A stretch of DNA of 64,000 nucleotides from an uncultured Bacteroidales bacterium (lineage in GTDB: Bacteria > Bacteroidota > Bacteroidia > Bacteroidales > Muribaculaceae): assembly GCA_902792435.1 (NCBI GenBank), contig CADAZN010000005.1, positions 49,165 through 113,164 on the forward strand. The letters run 5' to 3'. The notes under the pieces are model-generated. The model did not search any database. It was given only the letters and a program-made list of their open reading frames with translations, and was not told the DNA's origin. Numbering within the stretch: position 1 is the first letter of the stretch; each line of letters opens with the position of its first letter. Of this stretch, positions 57,951-64,000 are shown piece after piece. Both the position numbers and the translations under genes were made by a program.

Positions 57951-58415
57951 ATGATGATGAAACGGACTTCCTTCATAGCATTAGCACTAATGCTTCTCAT
58001 GAGCTTTTTGCCTGCCACGGCTAAGGATAACAGCAACAATAGCCAGTGGGCGCAGGAGATGCTCAACTACAAGCATGACTTCATTGCTGAACAAACTGGT
58101 ATGACCCAGGCTCAGCGCGATAAGTTCATGCCCATCTATGAGGCTATGGAGAAAGAGATTTTTGCAGTTCACCGCACTGCGCGTGAGCAAGCAAAGAAAA
58201 TTTCAACAACAACTAAGGCATCGGATCAAGACTATGCTAACGCTGCACGAGCCATGTCGCAAGTGAAGGTTAAAGAAGGCGAGATTGAAGGTCGCTACTT
58301 CGAGAGGTTCTCAAAAATCCTGTCAAAGAAGCAAATGTTCCTACTCAAGCAAGCCGAGATGAAATTCACGCGTCAAATGTACTCACAAGGCAAGCGTCAA
58401 GGCAAGAAGAAATAA
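57951..58415 (+). CDS. Spy/CpxP-like periplasmic protein
   Basis: Encodes 154 residues. Signal peptide (SFIALALMLLMSFLPATAKD), then an all-helical domain: YKHDFIAEQTGMTQAQRDKF, MPIYEAMEKEIFAVHRTARE and FSKILSKKQMFLLKQAEMKF. The fold and TxAQrxkF pattern are those of LTXXQ/Spy-CpxP proteins, which act as periplasmic chaperones or sense envelope stress. It may be the output or regulator of the sigma system. Possible starts 57951, 57954 and 57957. Confidence 0.85.
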   Translation: MMMKRTSFIALALMLLMSFLPATAKDNSNNSQWAQEMLNYKHDFIAEQTGMTQAQRDKFMPIYEAMEKEIFAVHRTAREQAKKISTTTKASDQDYANAARAMSQVKVKEGEIEGRYFERFSKILSKKQMFLLKQAEMKFTRQMYSQGKRQGKKK

Positions 58416-58432
58416 GCCCCCTAAGCTTTAAA

Positions 58433-58480
58433 AAATCTGCGACATCTACACAATTGTAAATGTCGCAGATTTCTTTTTCT
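58433..58480 (+). terminator. Terminator after the sigma operon
   Basis: AAATCTGCGACAT pairs with ATGTCGCAGATTT (13 bp), inner stem TACA/TGTA, followed by CTTTTTC. The arm resembles the GTCGCAGATTT palindromes at 24630-24682. Confidence 0.85.
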
Positions 58481-58518
58481 GTAACAATAAAAACGATGAC
58501 TGCGAAGCCGTTGGAGTG

Positions 58519-58824
58519 TTACTTCACATCGAGCGTTAAATCCTCGGAAGCCTGAGAGAGCTGCTTTTGGAGGATATTAATCCATTTCACAAGGTCTTCA
58601 ACTTCTTGACGCTTCTTGACGCTGAAAACCCAGCCCTGGCCACACTTGAGCCTTGGGTTGTAACGACCTCCCAATTTCTTAATCTCGGACTTGAAGAGTT
58701 TGGTGTTGCCCGTAACGACAATAGCCTTCTCAGAATAATCTACGACTTTGAGTTCCTCAACATCAAAATCTAGAGTCATCTCTCTTGACTCGCCCGTTAA
58801 TTCATCCAAAACTTTTATCTGCAT
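58519..58824 (-). CDS. Small conserved protein with C-terminal fusion-type domain (hypothetical)
   Basis: Encodes 101 residues. MQIKVLDELTGESREMTLDF, then a beta pattern and FKSEIKKLGGRYNPRLKCGQ followed by GWVFSVKKRQEVEDLVKWIN. The LGGRYNprLk.GqGWVFsvk..EVe.lv pattern is one I know from several Bacteroidetes and phage-like small proteins of unknown function. Starts at 58824, since the longer frame (58995) crosses the promoter at 58853-58860. No signal peptide. Probably cytoplasmic. Confidence 0.72.
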   Translation of the reverse strand: MQIKVLDELTGESREMTLDFDVEELKVVDYSEKAIVVTGNTKLFKSEIKKLGGRYNPRLKCGQGWVFSVKKRQEVEDLVKWINILQKQLSQASEDLTLDVK

Positions 58825-58852
58825 AATAGTATAGTTTTTTGGTTTCCAGTTG

Positions 58853-58860
58853 CAAATATA
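58853..58860 (-). promoter_or_regulatory. -7 promoter box of the 101-aa gene
   Basis: The minus strand reads TATATTTG, 29 nt before the ATG at 58824. Confidence 0.6.
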
Positions 58861-58957
58861 CAAAAAGTTCAATAAATTGGCATAAAATTGTAACAAAATT
58901 ATTATAATTCGCAAAAATAAGGCAAGTAAAAGTGATGTAATTAACGAAATTAATGTG

Positions 58958-58965
58958 TAACTTTG
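58958..58965 (+). promoter_or_regulatory. -7 promoter box of the GH31 gene
   Basis: TAACTTTG followed by CATT, 38 nt before the ATG at 59004. Confidence 0.6.
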
Positions 58966-59003
58966 CATTTTATGATTGATATCAACCAAAAACAATAATA
59001 AAG

Positions 59004-61367
59004 ATGAAAGTTTACAGAATTATATCTTTAGTTGCTATAGCGCTCCTGGCGACAGCAGCAAGCGCTAATATAAGATACACCGACAAAGACAATCGCCAAA
59101 CCATCAAGGTAACGACACTTTGCAACGACATCATGAAAGTGGAAATCACGCCCGACGGATGGGACGGCAAGCGACTACCATCGCTAGCAACAGGCGAGAA
59201 AGACTTGCAAAATGTATCGGAAAAAGGTGATTTGTTGAACGATTTAGAGATAATAACCACCGGCGGTGGACTGCGAGCTGTGCTTGACCGGTCGCTCAAG
59301 AGCTTGACACTGAGCAATGGCAGCAACTTGTATGTGGCCGACCTGTGCGAGCGCGACGGGAAGACCGTGCGCCTGTTCCATCGTGGTAACGAATCGTTTT
59401 ACGGTGCTGGCGAACGCGGCTACTCTTTCAATCTCGTTGGTGACACGCTGGTGAACTACAACAAGCAGAACTATGGCTACGTGGCTGGCGAGAAGCGCAT
59501 CAAGCAAATGGGCATCACTATGCCGTTTGTGATTTCATCTAAAGGCTACGGCATCTTCTTTGACGACTTCTGCAAGTCGACGTTGCGAGTTGGCGATGAA
59601 TGCCTGGAATATACCAGCACCTCTCCTCAACCACTCACCTACTACATCATTGACGGTCATGGCAAAGTGGAGAACGTGGTGAAGAACTTCACTGCACTTG
59701 TGGGCCACCAAGAGTTGCCACCACTGTGGACGTTGGGCTACATCACCTCGAAATATGGCTACCACAACCAGCGCGAAAGCGAGGGTGTTGTTGACACCCT
59801 CAAGCGCAACGGATATCCCCTTGACGGTATGGTATTTGACCTGTACTGGTATGGCAAAGAGCAAGACATGGGCCGCCTGGAGTGGGACAAGGACCAATGG
59901 CCCGACCACCGCAGCATGCTCAAGAACTTCAAGGAGAAAGGCATCAACGTGGTGACCATCTCACAGCCCTATGTGCTCACCAATGGCCGCGCCATCAACA
60001 ACTATAACGAACTAAACCCCAAGGGCATGTTCTGCAAGACCAATGATACCAACGAGACTCAAACCGTAACCATTTGGGTGGGACAGGGAGGCATGTTTGA
60101 CGTGTCGAATCCCGACACCCGCCAGTGGCTGCGCAACCGCTATAAATCGCTCACCGACGAGGGCGTGACAGGCTGGTGGGGCGACCTGGGCGAACCTGAG
60201 GTACACCCCGAGGCCATTCGCCACTACAACGGCCTAACTGCCGAGCAGTATCACAACTACTACGGCAACGAGTGGAGTCGCATCATCTACGACCTATTCA
60301 AGGAGGAATATCCCGACCGCCGTCCCATGATCATGATGCGCGCCGGCACAGCAGGCCTGCAGCACTACTCAGTGTTCCCCTGGTCGACCGACGTGTCGCG
60401 CTCGTGGGGAGGTTTCCAGCCACAGGTAACCATCATGCTCAACTCGGGATTGAGCGGCCTGGGCTACATGTCGCACGACGTGGGCGGCTTTGCCCTCGAC
60501 CCCAATAAGAAACGCGATGGCGAGCTCTACATACGCTGGCTTGAGCTTGGTTTGTTCTCACCTGTGCTGCGCACCCACTCACAAGACCTTGCCGAGCCCT
60601 ATCACTACACTGAATATGGCGACCTGCCACGACGCATCATCAGTGAGCGTTACCGCTGGCTGCCTTATAACTACAACCTTGCCTATGAGAACGCTAGCCA
60701 GGGCCTGCCACTGGTGCGTCCACTAGGTTTCTACGAGAAGGACAACAACATCAAGCGTTTTGACAATGTGAGCGACCAGTACTTGTGGGGCCATGACGTA
60801 ATGGTGGCTCCTGTGATGACTCAAGGCGCTACAAGCCGCGACATCACCTTCCCCGAAGGCACATGGGTTGACATCAACACCCCCAGTAATCGTTACAACG
60901 CCTACTCAACAATAAAATATGAAGCACCCATTGAGGTGCTGCCACTCTTTGCCCGCGCAGGAGCTTTCATACCACAGGCCAGCTACAAAATGGACAATGT
61001 GGGTGACTACAATCCTAACAAGCTCGATATCATGTACTACATGAGCGATGAGCCATCGGAGTACACTCTCTTTGAAGATGACCTGCAGTCGACAGGTACG
61101 CTTGCTGATGGAAAGCACCGCCTAATTCACTTTGCTGCTGCACCTGCTGCCGACAAATGGGTAATAACCATCAAGGGCGAAGGCGGCGGCACACCAGCCA
61201 AGAAGGAGTATCGCCTCCTGGTTCCTGGGCTGGAAATAAAACCATCGCAGGTGAAGGTCAACGGCAAGAAGGTTAAGATGAACTACGACCCCACTATTCC
61301 AGTGCTCAGAATCCCTATCACCATCAACGATATCAATGCGACAACTACAGTGGAGATTGTGAAGTGA
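59004..61367 (+). CDS. Glycoside hydrolase family 31 (alpha-glucosidase/alpha-xylosidase type)
   Basis: Encodes 787 residues. Signal peptide (MKVYRIISLVAIALLATAAS). N-terminal beta domain, then the GH31 TIM barrel: LPPLWTLGYITSKYGYHNQR, GMVFDLYWYGKEQDMGRLEW. Nucleophile Asp 394 in GWWGDLGEPEVHP, acid/base Asp 492 in YMSHDVGGFALDP, LRTHSQD follows. GH31 retains the anomeric configuration and hydrolyses alpha-glucosides or alpha-xylosides; which one cannot be read from the motifs. Exported, so it probably acts on oligosaccharides in the periplasm. No Sus genes adjoin. Confidence 0.95.
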   Translation: MKVYRIISLVAIALLATAASANIRYTDKDNRQTIKVTTLCNDIMKVEITPDGWDGKRLPSLATGEKDLQNVSEKGDLLNDLEIITTGGGLRAVLDRSLKSLTLSNGSNLYVADLCERDGKTVRLFHRGNESFYGAGERGYSFNLVGDTLVNYNKQNYGYVAGEKRIKQMGITMPFVISSKGYGIFFDDFCKSTLRVGDECLEYTSTSPQPLTYYIIDGHGKVENVVKNFTALVGHQELPPLWTLGYITSKYGYHNQRESEGVVDTLKRNGYPLDGMVFDLYWYGKEQDMGRLEWDKDQWPDHRSMLKNFKEKGINVVTISQPYVLTNGRAINNYNELNPKGMFCKTNDTNETQTVTIWVGQGGMFDVSNPDTRQWLRNRYKSLTDEGVTGWWGDLGEPEVHPEAIRHYNGLTAEQYHNYYGNEWSRIIYDLFKEEYPDRRPMIMMRAGTAGLQHYSVFPWSTDVSRSWGGFQPQVTIMLNSGLSGLGYMSHDVGGFALDPNKKRDGELYIRWLELGLFSPVLRTHSQDLAEPYHYTEYGDLPRRIISERYRWLPYNYNLAYENASQGLPLVRPLGFYEKDNNIKRFDNVSDQYLWGHDVMVAPVMTQGATSRDITFPEGTWVDINTPSNRYNAYSTIKYEAPIEVLPLFARAGAFIPQASYKMDNVGDYNPNKLDIMYYMSDEPSEYTLFEDDLQSTGTLADGKHRLIHFAAAPAADKWVITIKGEGGGTPAKKEYRLLVPGLEIKPSQVKVNGKKVKMNYDPTIPVLRIPITINDINATTTVEIVK

Positions 61368-61385
61368 AACTTGGATTAAACAATA

Positions 61386-61425
61386 AAATAAGCGCATCGG
61401 GCAAAAGCTCGATGCGCATTTATTT
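61386..61425 (+). terminator. Terminator after the GH31 gene
   Basis: GCGCATCG-G-GC, loop AAAA, GC-T-CGATGCGC with outer AATAA/TTATT, followed by TATTTC. Confidence 0.8.
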
Positions 61426-61450
61426 CTAATGGGAATCATACTCCCCCTTA

Positions 61451-61466
61451 CCCCCTTTAGAGGGGG
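61451..61466. repeat. CCCCCT/AGGGGG palindrome, copy 3
   Basis: CCCCCT-TTAG-AGGGGG, shorter loop arm than copies 1 and 2, but preceded by the same ATACTCCCCCT context as copy 2. It lies between converging GH31 and korC genes. Confidence 0.7.
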
Positions 61467-61488
61467 AATTGGTGGGGAAATTATCAGA

Positions 61489-62028
61489 TTAGTCCTTGAT
61501 GAGGGTAGCGCCCTTCTTGAGAGCTTCCTCGTTCATTGGGATGAGGTGCCAGTGGCGCTCGGGAAGGGTCTTCTTCAAGCCCTTGAGCACGTTCTCGATG
61601 GTAACGATGGGCTTAACCTTGAGGTAAGCGCCAAGGACGATCATGTTGAACGCCTTGCTGTTGTTGATCTCGATAGTAGCCTCGGTAGCCTCGATGCGAT
61701 AGATCTTGATATCTTTACGGGTTGGAGGAGTGTTGATACCATAGCTGTCGTAGATGAGGACGCCGCCTGGCTTCACCATCTTCTCAAACTTGTCAAGACT
61801 CTGCTGGTTGAGCACCACTGCAGTGTCGTACATGTTAAGGATAGGTGAGCTGATGCGCTCGTCGCTAACGATTACGGTAACGTTGGCAGTACCACCACGC
61901 TGCTCGGGTCCATAAGATGGCATCCAGGTTACTTCCTTGTCTTCCATCAATCCAGAGTAAGCGAGAATCTTACCCATTGAGAGGACACCCTGTCCTCCAA
62001 ATCCTGCTATTACTATTTCTTCTTTCAT
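61489..62028 (-). CDS. korC: 2-oxoacid:ferredoxin oxidoreductase, gamma subunit
   Basis: Encodes 179 residues. MKEEIVIAGFGGQGVLSMGK, ILAYSGLMEDKEVTWMPSYG, PEQRGGTANVTVIVSDERIS: the standard gamma-domain (POR family). Last gene of the kor operon; it starts 2 bp after the beta gene. The complex oxidises 2-oxoglutarate (or a related 2-oxoacid) with CoA to acyl-CoA and reduced ferredoxin. Confidence 0.94.
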   Translation of the reverse strand: MKEEIVIAGFGGQGVLSMGKILAYSGLMEDKEVTWMPSYGPEQRGGTANVTVIVSDERISSPILNMYDTAVVLNQQSLDKFEKMVKPGGVLIYDSYGINTPPTRKDIKIYRIEATEATIEINNSKAFNMIVLGAYLKVKPIVTIENVLKGLKKTLPERHWHLIPMNEEALKKGATLIKD

Positions 62029-62030
62029 GA

Positions 62031-62795
62031 TTATTCTTTATTTTTTAAATCACCCAATGGGTACTTAGCAAACATGTTCTCTTGTAGCCACTCGTTGGCT
62101 TTCACTGGAGTGAGTTTCCAACCAGTGTTGCAGGTGCTGACAACTTCAACAACCGAGCATCCCTTGCCGTCCATACTGTTTTGGAAGGCTTTCTTGAGAG
62201 CGGCTTTGGTCTTGCGCACTGCAGCGGGGCTGTAAACAGTTTGACGGGTTACGTAGCAAGTACCGTCGAGCTGAGCCAGCAGGTTGCTGATAGCCAGAGG
62301 ATAGCCGTTAAGGTCGGCACGGCGTCCGTAAGGGCAAGTAGCGGTCTTTTGACCGAGCAGAGTAGTAGGCGCCATTTGTCCACCAGTCATACCATAGATA
62401 GCATTGTTGATGAAGATGATGACGATGTTCTCACCGCGGTTGGCAGCGTGGATAGTCTCGGCAGTACCAATAGCTGAGAGGTCACCATCGCCCTGATAGG
62501 TGAAGACGAGTTTGTCGGGCATGAGTCGCTTGGTAGCTGTAGCCATAGCTGGAGCGCGTCCGTGAGCGGCCTCAAGCCAGTCGATGTCGATGTAGTTGTA
62601 GGCAAATACGGCGCAACCTACAGGAGAAACGCCGATAGCCTTTTCTTGCAGTCCCATTTCTTCGATAACCTCGGCAACGAGTTTGTGCACAACACCGTGG
62701 CTACAGCCAGGGCAGTAGTGCATGTGTGCATCGTTGAGAAGGCTCGGTTTCTTATAAACCCTATTTTCGGGGCGGATTATATCGTTAAGTTCCAT
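62031..62795 (-). CDS. korB: 2-oxoacid:ferredoxin oxidoreductase, beta subunit (TPP-binding)
   Basis: Encodes 254 residues. CPGCSHGVVHKLVAEVIEEM, IGVSPVGCAVFAYNYIDIDW, then AHGRAPAMATATKRLMPDKL and TPP/Mg motif VFTYQGDGDLSAIGTAETIH (GDGD ... ). INNAIYGMTGGQMAPTTLLG completes the TPP site. The beta subunit carries TPP. Gap to the alpha gene is 29 bp. Confidence 0.95.
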   Translation of the reverse strand: MELNDIIRPENRVYKKPSLLNDAHMHYCPGCSHGVVHKLVAEVIEEMGLQEKAIGVSPVGCAVFAYNYIDIDWLEAAHGRAPAMATATKRLMPDKLVFTYQGDGDLSAIGTAETIHAANRGENIVIIFINNAIYGMTGGQMAPTTLLGQKTATCPYGRRADLNGYPLAISNLLAQLDGTCYVTRQTVYSPAAVRKTKAALKKAFQNSMDGKGCSVVEVVSTCNTGWKLTPVKANEWLQENMFAKYPLGDLKNKE

Positions 62796-62824
62796 AATGG
62801 TCTTGTAATGATTAAAAAAGTTGA

Positions 62825-63916
62825 TTATCCTAATTTGTTAACCAGTTTCTCTTTGAGTGCGTTGAGAATCTCGTCGGGAGCGGGAACGTTGCCACCCAGG
62901 CGGCAGAAGAGGTCAACTGGGTAGTTGCACTCGGTAGCGAGCTTGATGTCCTCGATCATTTGACCAGCGCTAAGCTCCACACTAAGGATGCCCTTAACGC
63001 CCTGAGCAGCTTTGCGGATAGCGTCAACTGGGAAAGGCCAGAGAGTGATGGGTCGAGCGATGCCGACCTTGATGCCTTCCTCGGCAGCGAGCTCCATAGC
63101 CTTCTGGCTAATGCGTGCCATACTACCAAAAGCAACGATGAGGTAGTCGCAGTCGTCGGTGTTGATCAACTCGCAACGTTGCTCGTTCTTCTCGATCTCG
63201 CGGTAAGTAGCTTGGAAGCGGTGGTTGTTCTCCTCCATCTTGTCGTCGTCAAGCTCAAGCGAGGTGATGATGTTCTTGGGACGCATACCCTTGCGGCCGT
63301 TAACAGCCCATGGGCAGTTCTCACGAATCCATTCCTCGGTGTGACGTGGACGCTGCTCGGGGAGCACCACTTTCTCCATCATCTGGCCGATAACGCCATC
63401 GGCGAGAATCATAGATACTGCGCGATACTTGAAAGCCAAGTCCCAGCCAAGAGCTACGAAGTCAACCATCTCCTGAACCGAAGCAGGAGCGAGAGTAATC
63501 AAGCGGTAGTCGCCATGACCACCACCCTTAACAGCCTGGAAGTAGTCGGCCTGTGATGGGTGGATAGTACCCAGACCAGGGCCGCCACGCATTACGTTAA
63601 TCACCAATGCGGGAACCTCGCTAGCTGCCATGTAACTCATACCTTCTTGCATCAAGCTGAAGCCTGGACTAGAGGTTGAAGTGAGCACTGTCTTGCCGCA
63701 CGAAGCGCCAGCATACACCATGTTGATAGCAGCCACTTCACTCTCGGCTTGCAGAACTACCATACCAGTAGTCTCCCAAGGCATTTCTTCTTCAAGTTTC
63801 TCGAGAACCTCAGACTGCGGGGTAATAGGATAACCAAAATAACCGTCGGCACCATAGCGAATAGCAGCGACAGCGAGAGCCTCATTACCCTTCATTAATG
63901 TTACTTTATCGTTCAT
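62825..63916 (-). CDS. korA: 2-oxoacid:ferredoxin oxidoreductase, alpha subunit
   Basis: Encodes 363 residues. MKGNEALAVAAIRYGADGYF, GYPITPQSEVLEKLEEEMPW, VYAGASCGKTVLTSTSSPGF and the SLMQEGMSYMAASEVPALVI region are the PYR/alpha family signatures (GYPITPxSE). C-terminal domain: VAFGSMARISQKAMELAAEE, GIARPITLWPFPVDAIRKAA. The 2-oxoglutarate type is inferred from gene order (D-A-B-C) and length; 2-oxoisovalerate (Vor) is possible. Confidence 0.94.
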   Translation of the reverse strand: MNDKVTLMKGNEALAVAAIRYGADGYFGYPITPQSEVLEKLEEEMPWETTGMVVLQAESEVAAINMVYAGASCGKTVLTSTSSPGFSLMQEGMSYMAASEVPALVINVMRGGPGLGTIHPSQADYFQAVKGGGHGDYRLITLAPASVQEMVDFVALGWDLAFKYRAVSMILADGVIGQMMEKVVLPEQRPRHTEEWIRENCPWAVNGRKGMRPKNIITSLELDDDKMEENNHRFQATYREIEKNEQRCELINTDDCDYLIVAFGSMARISQKAMELAAEEGIKVGIARPITLWPFPVDAIRKAAQGVKGILSVELSAGQMIEDIKLATECNYPVDLFCRLGGNVPAPDEILNALKEKLVNKLG

Positions 63917-63955
63917 CGTTTCTACGGTTTTGTTTTTTAAAGATTGATTACTTGT

Positions 63956-64000
63956 TTACTTCTCTACAACACGATATACCTCAATGCAAGCGTCGGGGCA
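63956..64000 (-). CDS. korD: Ferredoxin-type subunit of the kor complex (C-terminal end only)
   Basis: The right edge of the window encodes on the minus strand the end CPDACIEVYRVVEK and a TAA stop at 63956-63958. The motif CPDACIE is the last part of a 4Fe-4S ferredoxin motif (CxxxCP). Its place directly upstream of korA fits the ferredoxin-like delta subunit of the complex; the rest is outside the window. Confidence 0.75.
   Translation of the reverse strand, partial: CPDACIEVYRVVEK

Overview
The window looks like chromosomal DNA of a gut-type Bacteroidales bacterium (Muribaculaceae- or Prevotellaceae-like; this is inferred from gene content, not from a marker tree). Supporting signs are the many Bacteroidota promoters with a TAnnTTTG -7 box, Ala/Glu/Lys-tailed ribosomal protein S16, TonB-dependent receptors, SPII lipoproteins, dockerin-like modules on secreted proteins, a C-terminal sorting-type domain, the HECLGH form of dipeptidyl peptidase III, a TPP riboswitch before a TonB receptor plus PnuT, and a KorABCD-type 2-oxoacid:ferredoxin oxidoreductase.

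Layout. 1-5.1 kb: end of an unknown gene, a small BspA-like LRR protein, rpsP, tRNA-Gln and a secreted C10 cysteine protease. 5.1-12.2 kb: an AT-rich accessory block with a PH-like small protein, an exported protein, a K+ channel and, most notably, a putative peptide-modification (RiPP-like) operon. That operon encodes a 59-aa precursor with a CXXX-repeat cysteine tail, a radical SAM/SPASM maturase, two GNAT-like proteins, an AAA+ ATPase with an odd Walker B, and a two-module Lrp/AsnC-effector-like protein, and it ends at a strong terminator. 12.2-18 kb: an HTH protein and a transmembrane Ser/Thr kinase with an LRR ectodomain, miaA and a DPP IV-type peptidase. 18-24.7 kb: a 1659-aa secreted protein, then a 1.5-kb gene-free stretch holding a probable structured small RNA and a repeat-flanked hairpin array.

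24.7-33 kb: acyl-CoA dehydrogenase with EtfA and EtfB, two tandem dockerin-bearing secreted proteins, dipeptidyl peptidase III and an AlkD-like HEAT protein. 33-38.4 kb: TPP-riboswitch-controlled thiamine uptake (TonB receptor and PnuT), a dockerin-bearing secreted protein and an EamA transporter. 38.4-43 kb: lipoproteins, including a recent tandem duplication, then an ECF sigma factor overlapping a membrane/beta-barrel partner. 43-47.4 kb: an AlbA_2-type regulator, ispD and recG. 47.6-53 kb: twin SH3 proteins, then a TonB receptor with two lipoproteins. 53-56.7 kb: a repeat-rich intergenic region followed by an AT-rich DpnII-like (GATC) restriction-modification operon. 56.9-64 kb: a second ECF sigma operon with a Spy/CpxP-like protein, a GH31 glycosidase and the kor operon, which runs off the end of the window.

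Between genes there are several families of dispersed non-coding repeats: composite elements with 9-bp or 39-bp tandem cores, hairpins with three-base loops, and a CCCCCT/AGGGGG palindrome, one copy of which supplies the stop codon of ispD.
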